From Bacteroidales bacterium (GTDB taxonomy: Bacteria; Bacteroidota; Bacteroidia; Bacteroidales; UBA932), in contig JAFTDE010000025.1 of the NCBI GenBank assembly GCA_017454335.1, forward strand, positions 1-64,000: a stretch of DNA of 64,000 bases. Direction: 5' to 3'. Every line of letters begins with the position of its first letter. Positions within the stretch are counted from its first letter, which is position 1. A model generated the notes under the pieces. The model saw only the letters and a list, made by a program, of their open reading frames with translations, searched no databases and had not been told where the DNA came from. This document shows positions 41,939 to 50,238 of the stretch, in pieces. A program made the translations under genes and the position numbers.

Positions 41939-42128
41939 AATAGATTTTGCAGAATTATCTTCGTTTTTTCTGCAAAATGACCCTCCGAGTCATGGTTTTG
42001 CGGAATTTTTGCCGTTTTTTCTGCAAAATGGCCCTCCGAGTCATGGTTTTGCAGAATAATCGCCTGTTTTTTCGCAGAACGTCCTGTCGAGACAAGGTTT
42101 TGCAGAATTTTCAACGGTTTTTCTGCAG
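41939..42128. repeat. 51-base-period hairpin array, copy 2 (four units)
   Basis: Units at 41939-41989, 41990-42040, 42041-42091 and 42092-42128, exactly 51 bases apart for the first three. The core is again TTTTGC(A/G)GAA ... TTCTGCAAAA with a T-rich loop, followed by CCCTCCGAGTCATGG. The third unit is partly degraded. The last unit runs into the C-terminal codons and stop of the ABC ATPase gene (42111). Confidence 0.85.
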
Positions 42129-43532
42129 GGTGAGGTGGTGGTCGATGCAGGGCGGGAGTTCGGAGGGGAAATGCGTGACCATTATCAGGGTCTTGTGCGG
42201 GCGCCGGACAAAGCTGTCGACGATGGCCCGGACGCGGATGCAGTTCCGTTCGTCCAATCCGTGCAGGGGCTCGTCCAGGATCAGCAGTTCGGGATCCTTG
42301 ACAAAGGCGCGGGCCAGCAGGCACAGGCGCTGCTCGCCGCTGGACAGCTGCATGTAATTCCGCTCCGCCAGCTCCCCGATCCCGAAAACCCGCATCCAGA
42401 AACGGCAGACCTCCAGTTGTGCCGCATCCGCGTGCATGAACAGACCGACCGTATCGAAAAGGCCGCTGGCCACGATATCCAGGGCGGGGATATTCTTCAG
42501 ATAGGCCCGGTGCATCTCCGGGCTGACATAACCGATGTGGCGTTTGATGTCCCAGATGCTCTCCCCGGAGCCGCGCTTGTGCCCGAAGAGCTCGATGTCG
42601 CAGGCATAGCTCTGCGGATTGTCCGCGCAGATCAGGGACAGCAGGGTGGACTTCCCCGCCCCGTTCGCGCCGCTCAGGGACCAGCGTTCGCCCTCCCGGA
42701 CCGTCCAGTTGAAGTCCCGCAGGATCGTGCGCTCACCGTAGCGGATGGACACATGGTTGCAGCGGACGATTTCGCTGCCGGAGGCCTGGGGGTAGAACGT
42801 CATCGCAGACAGGTCCTTCGACGGGAGCGACAGGATCGCCCGTCGGATCTCCTCGTCGCAGGCCGGGGCAGATTCCGCCTCCGCCATCCACTTCCCGACG
42901 GGCAGCAGTTCCTGCATCTGTCCGTCCGTCACCGGCAGGACGTGGGTCAGGAAGGCGGGCATCACATCGTAGCGCGACAGGACCGGGATGATCCGGATGC
43001 CGGTCTCATGCACCAGCGTCGTCAGAAGCCCCGACAAGGAATCCCGCGTCTCGCTGTCCAGCCCGATGAAGGGATTGTCCAGCACCAGCACCTCGGGCAG
43101 CGACAGCAGGGCCCGGGTCAGCTGGACCTTGCGCGACTCGCCGCTGGACAGGGAAATGACATACTTGTCCAGCAGGCTGTCCAGCCCGAACATCGCATAG
43201 AGTCTGTCCCGCAGGGCGGCACGCAGGCGGGCGTCCCGCTCCCGGACCTCCGGTGCGGACCACTGGGACCGGCTTTCCGCCATCTCATAAGCCTTGCGCA
43301 GGACCTCCCCCGCGGTCGGAGTCTCCTCGTCGATCACCTGCTGGTTCCAGCGCAGCTGGAGGTAATAGGCACTGTCCACATCGCCGTACGAATCCCGGAA
43401 ACTGATGTGGCAGACCCGGGTCGGGAAGCGGCGCACCAGCGTCTCGACCAGACGGGATTTCCCCGACGCATTGTCCCCGACCAGGGCGAACTGCACCCCG
43501 GACGGCAGCGACATTAGATCCTGTATTTCCAT
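42111..43532 (-). CDS. Twin ABC ATPase (ModF-like)
   Basis: 473 residues from ATG 43532. Two ATPase domains and no membrane segment. Domain 1: FALVGDNASGKSRLVETL (Walker A), SLSSGESRKVQLTRALL (signature), EVLVLDNPFIGLD (Walker B). Domain 2: LSGANGAGKSTLLSL, QLSSGEQRLCLLARAF and LLILDEPLHGLDE. This layout matches ModF/PhrC proteins, whose role is unclear but often linked to molybdate or DNA repair. The longer upstream start is unlikely because a TATTTTTG element ends 5 bases before this ATG. The gene's last codons and stop lie inside a hairpin of the downstream repeat array. Confidence 0.88.
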   Translation of the reverse strand: MEIQDLMSLPSGVQFALVGDNASGKSRLVETLVRRFPTRVCHISFRDSYGDVDSAYYLQLRWNQQVIDEETPTAGEVLRKAYEMAESRSQWSAPEVRERDARLRAALRDRLYAMFGLDSLLDKYVISLSSGESRKVQLTRALLSLPEVLVLDNPFIGLDSETRDSLSGLLTTLVHETGIRIIPVLSRYDVMPAFLTHVLPVTDGQMQELLPVGKWMAEAESAPACDEEIRRAILSLPSKDLSAMTFYPQASGSEIVRCNHVSIRYGERTILRDFNWTVREGERWSLSGANGAGKSTLLSLICADNPQSYACDIELFGHKRGSGESIWDIKRHIGYVSPEMHRAYLKNIPALDIVASGLFDTVGLFMHADAAQLEVCRFWMRVFGIGELAERNYMQLSSGEQRLCLLARAFVKDPELLILDEPLHGLDERNCIRVRAIVDSFVRRPHKTLIMVTHFPSELPPCIDHHLTLQKNR

Positions 43533-43537
43533 CGGTA

Positions 43538-43565
43538 CAAAAATAATCATCTTTCGTTATATTTG
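43538..43565. promoter_or_regulatory. Divergent promoters of the ABC ATPase and GNAT genes
   Basis: TATTTTTG on the minus strand (43538-43545) and TATATTTG on the plus strand (43558-43565). Each ends 4-5 bases before its gene's ATG, so both messages may be leaderless. Confidence 0.6.
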
Positions 43566-43569
43566 CGGT

Positions 43570-44079
43570 ATGGAATTCGAGATCAAACGTGCAGATACGG
43601 CGGACATTCCGACCATCCATGCGATGGCCCAGGTCGTTTTCCGCGATACCTACCGGACCATCCTGTCCCCGCAGCAGCTGGACTACATGCTGGACTGGAT
43701 GTATTCCCCCCGCAACCTCGAAGACCAGATCATCTGCCAGGGACACAACTACTTCATCGCCTGGCAGGGTGAAACCCCAGCCGGATACGTCTCCTTCAAC
43801 GAAGACAAGCCCGCACAGGACGGGCGCCGCGTATTCCACCTGCAGAAAATCTACGTCATGCCCGCATACCAGGGCCAGGGGCTGGGATCCGCCCTGTTCG
43901 ACCATGCGCTCGCGTGCATCCGCGGGATCGGCGGACAGCGGGTCGAACTGAATGTCAACCGGGAGAACCCCGCCCTGCAGTTCTACCTGCACAAAGGCAT
44001 GAAAAAAGCCCGACAGGGAGATTTCCCCATCGGGCAAGGATACTACATGAACGACTACATCATGTCGCTCGACCTCTAG
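43570..44079 (+). CDS. GNAT N-acetyltransferase
   Basis: 169 residues from ATG 43570. The acetyl-CoA site is clear: KIYVMPAYQGQGLGSALFDH (motif A, Q-x-x-G-x-G), preceded by AGYVSFNEDK strands and followed by LNVNRENPALQFYLHKGMKK. The acceptor is unknown; the closest layout is that of small-molecule or peptide acetyltransferases. The ABC gene is divergent and the PKD gene convergent. The 3' coding part doubles as a minus-strand terminator. Confidence 0.9.
   Translation: MEFEIKRADTADIPTIHAMAQVVFRDTYRTILSPQQLDYMLDWMYSPRNLEDQIICQGHNYFIAWQGETPAGYVSFNEDKPAQDGRRVFHLQKIYVMPAYQGQGLGSALFDHALACIRGIGGQRVELNVNRENPALQFYLHKGMKKARQGDFPIGQGYYMNDYIMSLDL
44002..44035 (-). terminator. Terminator of the pyr/pectin operon inside the GNAT gene
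   Basis: On the minus strand GCCCGATGGGG/CTCCCTGTCGGGC (44008-44035) forms a long stem and is followed by six T (44002-44007). It lies 41 bases after the PKD gene stop. On the plus strand the same DNA encodes GMKKARQGDFPIGQGY. Confidence 0.75.
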
Positions 44080-45215
44080 TAGCGGTCCGCATCCGGGCTG
44101 GGCGCTTTCGCATCCCGCACGGCCACATCCCAGATCTTGCAGCACAGGTCCTCCCCTTCCGGACCCGAGACCCGCAGCGTCACGACGTAGCGGGATCCGT
44201 CCCGGGCATAGGTATGGACCGGATTCTGTTCGGTCGAAGTGGTTCCGTCGCCGAAATCCCACAGCCAGGAAGTGATGTTTCCGTAGCTCTGGTCCTCGAA
44301 GACGACCCGGCGGGTGTCGCCGATGACCGTATGCGTCCACGCGGCTTCGACCGGACGGCGGAAGCGCGGCTCGAGCGGCATCAGGCGGAAGAGGCGCTCT
44401 TCATGCGCCACGCCATACATCGTATGGTACTTGGACAGATTCCAGAACCCGTTGTTCCCGCGTCCCCCGTCGTAGTCGATGATGGCCCAGGCCAGGCCGA
44501 TCAGCCGGTTCTCCTCCAGCGTGGTCTCGACGGACTGGGCGGGGCCGCCGTCCGGGCTGGCAAAGTCGAAAGGCGTGATGTAGAACTCGAAACGGAGCTT
44601 GCCGGGCTGCCCGTGCTTGAAGTCATAGCTGTACGCATAGTTGGCGTACGGCAGTTCCTTCAGCCACTGCTGCGGGCCGAAAACCATCGTCCAGGCCTTG
44701 CCGGGGGTCGGCGGGGTCATGATGTGGTAGTTCTGGGCCGTGACGTTCTGCATGGAGAAGTAGGACTCCAGCCGGCCGACGGTGGAATGGTTGTAGCGGA
44801 ATTCATCCACGTGGGGGCCGCCGGAGAGGTCTCCGTCCACGACCACCTCGAAGGTGTCGTTGCGCAGGCCCAGCTGGTCGAAATCCCAGTAATCGTCATA
44901 GGCCTCGTAGAGGAAGTACAGGCGGTTCAGGCCCTTGACCCAGCCGACCTTGACCTTGATGTCCAGGGTGCTGCGGTCGATGCCCTTGTGCTTGCCGCTG
45001 TCGTCCCAGATCGATTCCGTCGTGACGGCATACGAATCCGGCACGATGTCCCAGTCACCGAATTCCCCGTCGATCCGGGGGATCTGGTTGCGCGGGAACT
45101 GGAAAACCTGGAAGGCGGGGCCTTCCACTTCGATGTCCGTGATGGGCTTCTGTGCACGCATCAGGCCGCAGGCGGCAAAAGCGAGCGCGAGGCACATCCA
45201 AAACTTGATCTTCAT
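44076..45215 (-). CDS. Secreted PKD-domain protein
   Basis: 379 residues with a signal peptide (MKIKFWMCLALAFAACGLMRA). Residues 30-250 form a CBM9/DOMON-like beta-sandwich (IDGEFGDWDIVPDSYAVT, RLYFLYEAYDDYWDFD, NDTFEVVVDGD). The C-terminus is a PKD domain (SWLWDFGDGTTSTEQNPVHT). Such proteins are seen with pectin-degrading systems and probably bind the glycan. It is the last gene of the long minus-strand run, 3 bases after the GH35 gene, and ends in a terminator located within the GNAT gene. Confidence 0.8.
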   Translation of the reverse strand: MKIKFWMCLALAFAACGLMRAQKPITDIEVEGPAFQVFQFPRNQIPRIDGEFGDWDIVPDSYAVTTESIWDDSGKHKGIDRSTLDIKVKVGWVKGLNRLYFLYEAYDDYWDFDQLGLRNDTFEVVVDGDLSGGPHVDEFRYNHSTVGRLESYFSMQNVTAQNYHIMTPPTPGKAWTMVFGPQQWLKELPYANYAYSYDFKHGQPGKLRFEFYITPFDFASPDGGPAQSVETTLEENRLIGLAWAIIDYDGGRGNNGFWNLSKYHTMYGVAHEERLFRLMPLEPRFRRPVEAAWTHTVIGDTRRVVFEDQSYGNITSWLWDFGDGTTSTEQNPVHTYARDGSRYVVTLRVSGPEGEDLCCKIWDVAVRDAKAPSPDADRY

Positions 45216-45218
45216 GGT

Positions 45219-46925
45219 CTAGTACTTGAAAAGTTCAACTTTGATCAGGCCGGGCGTGGGCGTACCGAAGTTCAGGCCCTGGCCCGAGACGCCGTCCTCG
45301 ATGGCGTACAGCAGGTCGTAGCGCAGCTGGATCTCGTCGCCGTTCAGCCAGCGGCCCTCATGCCACTCGCCGTTCTCGAAACGGCCCTCGGTCACCTTCG
45401 CAAGGCCGGCCGTCCCGACGCCGTCCGCCGGGTAGAAGTACACCCGCACGTTGGATCCCAGGATCAGGAAGCCATTCTCTTCCTGGATGGCGATGCCGTA
45501 TCCGATGGAGGAAGGATTGTAGGTTCCGCCGGTGACCTGCGGCGCTCCGCCGTTGCGGCGGCCGCTGGAGACCAGCTCGAAGCAGATGCGCCAGTCGCCC
45601 ATCACGCGCTCCTCCTTGTACACGGCCGGGTCGGAGCCCTTCAGCCAGGCGCCGCAGATCCGGCCTTCGGCCTGGGCCGCGAGAATCTCGTCGGCCGCAC
45701 TGCCCGCCAGGCGGTAGAAGTTGTAGAGGTCCTGGTTCGCCGGGCTGTCCACCTGCGAATCGATGCCGAAGGGAGAATAGCCGATGCCGCCCATCTCCCC
45801 GAAGGTGAAGGCGGCGTTCGCGGCACCGCCCTGGCCGCCGCGGGACTCCGGAATGAAGACCGGATTGCCGCAACGGGAATACATGCGGATGATGCCGGGA
45901 TAGTCATTCAGGTAGATGTCCGGCGAGAGGATGTCGATGCCGGGAGCCGCGGCGCGCCACATGTCGTGGTTCTGGGCCTGGGGACCGCCGGAAGGATAGT
46001 TGCCGGGGTGCAGGTCTTCGGGCTGGACGATCCAGGCGTTGACATAGGTCGGGATCGGATACTCCGCCTTGCCGGCGGCAGCGATCTTCCCGATGTAGGA
46101 GGCATAGCTCCAGGCCATGAACAGCTCGTCCGTGTAGTCTCCCACGCCGAACACTTCTTCCCAGCTGCCGGATTTCTTGCGGCCGGCCGCGACCCAGGCG
46201 TTGCGGGTCTCGGGCAGCAGATTGTCGAAATGGCTGTCCAGGTAGGAGATCAGCTCGGCGGGAACCGGGCCTTCGAAAGCACGGACCGCGTCCGGATGGT
46301 AGTCGCGCGTGTACCCGTGCAGGCCGACTTCGTTCTCGATCTGCATCATGATGACCGTCTGGTCACGGTCCACGTCGCGGATGTGCGCCATCAGGGCCCC
46401 GTAGGCCTTGGCATCCGCATCCCGGGCCGCCGCACACTGCGTGCTGAGGATCGGCAGGCGCTTGCCCTCGCGGGTCAGCGCCAGCTGGTAGCGCTCGGGG
46501 TTGTTCTTGACCCAGACCGGGTCATAGCTGGTGATACCGTTCTTCCAGCTGCCCATCCAGATGAAGATCAGCTTCAGGTCATTGGCGCGGGCGTCGGCGA
46601 TCAGCTGGTCCACCACGCCGAATTCGAACTGTCCCTCGACGGGCTCGATCTGTTCCCAGGTCAGGACCGCGATGACGGAATTCAGGCCCGCTTCGCGCAG
46701 CTTGGGCCAGATCGGGCGCATGTACTCAGGGCTGGAGGAGGAAGAGTTGCGCAGTTCGCCGGACAGGGCCAGGAAAGGCTTGCCACCGACGATCATCTGC
46801 GTCACGTCGCCGCGTTTCTCCAGGTGGGGAATGTCCGTCTGCACGGCGGTACCGGCAGAACCGCCGGTACAGGCGCCCATCACGACGAGGGCGGCAAGGG
46901 TCAATGCACAGAATAGTTTTTTCAT
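45219..46925 (-). CDS. GH35-type beta-galactosidase with DUF5597
   Basis: 568 residues with lipobox VVMGAC. GH35 barrel: LALSGELRNSSSSSPEYMRP, GLNSVIAVLTWEQIEPVEG, IMMQIENEVGLHGYTRDYHP (acid/base Glu expected in QIENE) and NPVFIPESRGG (nucleophile Glu in the ES position). The C-terminal DUF5597 domain follows (from about residue 410). Related enzymes cut galactosyl side chains of rhamnogalacturonan. It sits 11 bases after the GH106-GH28 gene. Confidence 0.88.
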   Translation of the reverse strand: MKKLFCALTLAALVVMGACTGGSAGTAVQTDIPHLEKRGDVTQMIVGGKPFLALSGELRNSSSSSPEYMRPIWPKLREAGLNSVIAVLTWEQIEPVEGQFEFGVVDQLIADARANDLKLIFIWMGSWKNGITSYDPVWVKNNPERYQLALTREGKRLPILSTQCAAARDADAKAYGALMAHIRDVDRDQTVIMMQIENEVGLHGYTRDYHPDAVRAFEGPVPAELISYLDSHFDNLLPETRNAWVAAGRKKSGSWEEVFGVGDYTDELFMAWSYASYIGKIAAAGKAEYPIPTYVNAWIVQPEDLHPGNYPSGGPQAQNHDMWRAAAPGIDILSPDIYLNDYPGIIRMYSRCGNPVFIPESRGGQGGAANAAFTFGEMGGIGYSPFGIDSQVDSPANQDLYNFYRLAGSAADEILAAQAEGRICGAWLKGSDPAVYKEERVMGDWRICFELVSSGRRNGGAPQVTGGTYNPSSIGYGIAIQEENGFLILGSNVRVYFYPADGVGTAGLAKVTEGRFENGEWHEGRWLNGDEIQLRYDLLYAIEDGVSGQGLNFGTPTPGLIKVELFKY

Positions 46926-46936
46926 GGTAGTTGTGG

Positions 46937-49900
46937 TTATTGTTTGATGATTCGTTCTCCCTGGGATACTTCGAACTCCATCCCGCTGAAGTCCAGATCG
47001 GCGTTCGCGACCCGCAGACCGGTTTCAGCCTGGAAATGGCAGTTCTCGAAATGGAACACGTCCGGACGGATCGGATCGACGGGGAAACCGTGCACCGTTC
47101 CCATCGAGCGGCCGCTGCCGCTGCAGTTGACCAGGCGCACGTTCTTCAGCTGGGTCACAGGATCGGAATACGGGATGACCTTGTTCCGCTCGCTGCTGGA
47201 CTTCCACTCCAGGCTGACGTCGAAGATGTTGCGCACATCCGAGATGGTGAAGTTCTCGAAGGTGATGTTCTGGACGACACCGCCGCGGGAAGGCTGGCTC
47301 TTGAAACGGAAAACGCCCCAGTTGTCGCCGTCCACCACGCAGTTGCGGGAAAGGACGTTGCGGATGCCGCCGGAGATCTCGCTGCCCATCGTGACGGCGC
47401 CGTGGCCGTAGGCGAAGTGGCAGTCCTCGATCAGGATGTCCTCGCTGGGCCGGCCGACACGGCGTCCCTCCGCATCCTTGCCGGACTTGATGGATATGCA
47501 GTCGTCATGGACATAGATATACGTATTCGCGATCCGGACGTCGCACGAGGAGTCAATGTCGATGCCGTCCGAACTGGGGATGTACTCCCGGGCCTCGATG
47601 TGCATCCGGTCGATGTCGAAGCCTTCCGTATACAGGACGTGCAGGCACCAGGAAGCCTGGTTCTGCAGGCGCAGGCCGCTGATACTGCCACCGTCGCAGC
47701 CGGTGAAGCAGATCATGCGCGGACGTCCGCCGCCGGCCCCTCTCACCTTGTTCCATTCCAGGCCGTTGCCGTCCACCGTGCCCGCGCCGTCCACACGGAC
47801 GCCGGGTGAATCGTCGAAGTTCAGCAGGGCGCAGCGCCACATCCGGTCATAGCCTTCGAAACGGGTCGGGATCTGCGGATAGTCGTCCGGATTGGCCGTC
47901 CCCTGGATCAGGGCGTTCTTCTCGATGCGCAGGTTGACGCCGCGCGGGAAGAACAGCGCGCCGGTCAGGTACTTGCCGGCCGGGAAGACCAGCGTACCGC
48001 CGCCGGCGGCCGCCGCCTTGTCGATCAGGGCCTGGATGGCGGCTGTCTGGGCTTTCTTCAGTCCGGTCTTGACGCCGAACTTGCGCACGTTGTACACGGT
48101 GTTGCGGCGCTCGATCGAGATCACCCGGCTCTCCCAGGGCTGCAGGGTCATGTTCAGGCGCGTCCTGGCGCCCTCACGCACGGCTCCGTCAACGCTCTTG
48201 CGCGCACCGGTATAACCGTCCCACTCCATCACGACGCCGCTGTTGTCGAAGACCGCCTCGAAGTTGCACTCCTTTTCGCCTTCGTTGAAGATCAGGTAGA
48301 TGTCGCTGCCGTCCGCGAGCTGCCGGCGTGTGTAGTGCACGAAGCGCAGCTCGCGCGAGATGGACACGGCGGAAAATTCCGCTTCGGGCAGGCTGGCTTC
48401 CACGGCCGGGGTCCAGACGACGCCGGGCTCTTCATACACGTTGCGCTCCAGCAGCGGAAGGGGTTTCGGCTGCATGAACTGCCGGCCGACCAGCATCGTG
48501 GGCTTGCGTCCCCAGAAGAGGACCTTGCCGCCGCGCTCGGCGAATTCGCTGATCGCCGCCCAGGCTTTTTCGGAAATCGCGTTGCAGGACGGGATGATCA
48601 GGGTGTGGTATTTCTGGCCGCTGCGGTTCAGGAAGAATCCGCTGTGCACGTCCAGGGCCTCGCTGAAGGCGTCGTCATCCACCCAGTCGAAGTCGCGCTG
48701 GTGCTGCAGGAGGAGTTCGGCCGTCTCGACCAGGTCCGGATTGACGCTGGTGTCGTTCAGCCAGAAGGTGGAGGTCGGATAATAGACGGCGATCCGGGCG
48801 CCGGGCTTACCCAGGGACATCAGGTAGGTGATGCGGCCGGTGTAGTCGTTCAGCTCCTTCATGCCGGGGTTGCTCATCCATCCGCGTCCGTCCGACCCGG
48901 CCATCCAGAACATGAATTCGAAGAAGTTGATGCCGCGGATCATCTGGTAATCGACGGCATACTTGGCCTGGGGAATGCTGGGCGGGGTGTTGTAGGCGGC
49001 GAAGCTCTCGCTGAAAGCGCGCGGCTTGCCATAGACGTGCGAGACGGACGAGGCGAACTTGGGATAGTCGTTGACGGTCTCGGGCCAGATCTGGTTCCAG
49101 ATGGCGTCCACGCCGGGGACCTGGACCTTGCTGAGGTCCCGGAAGAAGTTGCCTTCCGCCCGGATGCAGACGGGCATGTTGTGGTCGTTGTTCAGGTGCG
49201 TGATGTGCGCCAAGCCGTTCTCGGCGCACCAGTCGGCCTGCTGCTGGAAGAAATTGACCGCGAACAGATCGGACCACACGTCCCAGTAATCGGCGCGGAA
49301 GCGCTTCTGCTCCACCGTCATGTTGCGCCCCAGCAGTCCGCCCAAGTAAGGAGTGGGATCGTATCCCTTGCGGGCGGTGAACTCCGCGACCATGTCGGGC
49401 GTCCAGGGCAGGTAGCTGAAGTCGGGCTCGTCGCCCCGGAATCCCAGGACCGTCTTGCCGAATTCGTCGCCGATGTATTTCTTGTACTGCTCGTGCGTCC
49501 AGTCGATGAACTGGCGGACAGCCTGCGGGCTGAGGTAGTCGCAGAGCGAATTGCGCGTGTCCTTGACACCGTTCTCGTTGGCGACGGCGCGCGTCTGGCC
49601 GGTCCGGTAGGCGGCGCCGACCAGCAGGATGTCCCAGGCACCGGGACCGGCGTAGAAGTCAAACTTACCATCCTTGATCTCGACGTTGCGGTCGGGCAGA
49701 CCGTTGCGGCTGACCGCGACGGCGCTCAGGATGTCCCCGGCGACCTCCCGGCCGGTCAGGATGGCATGGCTCTCGACCCGGATCGTATCCTTGACGACCA
49801 GCGCCTTCATGCGCATTTCGGGTTTCTCACGGGTGAACTTGCCCCCGGCGAATCCGCTGGGGTACTTGCCTTCGTCGATGATCCAGACTTTCATACCGCG

Positions 49901-50227
49901 GGCCTTGGCCTCCAGCACACCGGTACGGATCATCTCGAACCAGCCTTCCGAGAGGTATTCATACGGCAGGTGGTATCCGGCCTCGATGATGATGGAACGG
50001 AATCCACGGGCCTGGATGGCATCCAGGTCGTGGCGGATCTGTTCGGCGTCCACCTTCCCTTCCCAGCCCCAGATCACATGGCTGGCATAGATGCCGGGCG
50101 GGGTGACGAACTCGGCCGCCGCCTGTTCGATGGTTTTTCCGGGCGCATCAGGCCACAGGGACGTTTGGGCGGAAACAACGGCAGCGAGGCCCAGCCAGGC
50201 TGCCAGCAGGCAGGTAATTCTCTTCAT
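46937..50227 (-). CDS. Fusion of GH106-like rhamnosidase and GH28 polygalacturonase
   Basis: 1096 residues with a signal peptide ending AVVSAQ. Residues 30-700 resemble GH106 alpha-L-rhamnosidases: YASHVIWGWEGKVDAEQI, KVWIIDEGKYPSGFAGG, VLGFRGDEPDFSYLPWTP and YPTSTFWLNDTSVNPDLVE. A Cys-free hinge (ISIERRNTVYNVRKFGVKTG) leads into a GH28 right-handed beta-helix: SSDGIDIDSS (about 886), HDDCISIKSG (about 908), GHGAVTMGSEISGG (about 942) and GVFRFKS (about 973), the four catalytic motifs of GH28. Alternate removal of rhamnose and galacturonate by one protein would suit rhamnogalacturonan I, whose backbone alternates the two sugars. This is inference. It begins 11 bases after pyrB. Confidence 0.82.
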   Translation of the reverse strand: MKRITCLLAAWLGLAAVVSAQTSLWPDAPGKTIEQAAAEFVTPPGIYASHVIWGWEGKVDAEQIRHDLDAIQARGFRSIIIEAGYHLPYEYLSEGWFEMIRTGVLEAKARGMKVWIIDEGKYPSGFAGGKFTREKPEMRMKALVVKDTIRVESHAILTGREVAGDILSAVAVSRNGLPDRNVEIKDGKFDFYAGPGAWDILLVGAAYRTGQTRAVANENGVKDTRNSLCDYLSPQAVRQFIDWTHEQYKKYIGDEFGKTVLGFRGDEPDFSYLPWTPDMVAEFTARKGYDPTPYLGGLLGRNMTVEQKRFRADYWDVWSDLFAVNFFQQQADWCAENGLAHITHLNNDHNMPVCIRAEGNFFRDLSKVQVPGVDAIWNQIWPETVNDYPKFASSVSHVYGKPRAFSESFAAYNTPPSIPQAKYAVDYQMIRGINFFEFMFWMAGSDGRGWMSNPGMKELNDYTGRITYLMSLGKPGARIAVYYPTSTFWLNDTSVNPDLVETAELLLQHQRDFDWVDDDAFSEALDVHSGFFLNRSGQKYHTLIIPSCNAISEKAWAAISEFAERGGKVLFWGRKPTMLVGRQFMQPKPLPLLERNVYEEPGVVWTPAVEASLPEAEFSAVSISRELRFVHYTRRQLADGSDIYLIFNEGEKECNFEAVFDNSGVVMEWDGYTGARKSVDGAVREGARTRLNMTLQPWESRVISIERRNTVYNVRKFGVKTGLKKAQTAAIQALIDKAAAAGGGTLVFPAGKYLTGALFFPRGVNLRIEKNALIQGTANPDDYPQIPTRFEGYDRMWRCALLNFDDSPGVRVDGAGTVDGNGLEWNKVRGAGGGRPRMICFTGCDGGSISGLRLQNQASWCLHVLYTEGFDIDRMHIEAREYIPSSDGIDIDSSCDVRIANTYIYVHDDCISIKSGKDAEGRRVGRPSEDILIEDCHFAYGHGAVTMGSEISGGIRNVLSRNCVVDGDNWGVFRFKSQPSRGGVVQNITFENFTISDVRNIFDVSLEWKSSSERNKVIPYSDPVTQLKNVRLVNCSGSGRSMGTVHGFPVDPIRPDVFHFENCHFQAETGLRVANADLDFSGMEFEVSQGERIIKQ

Positions 50228-50238
50228 ATCGTTTACGT

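Noticed and set aside
43914..46916. A 1000-codon plus-strand frame
   Set aside because: Antisense to the PKD and GH35 genes; no family features.
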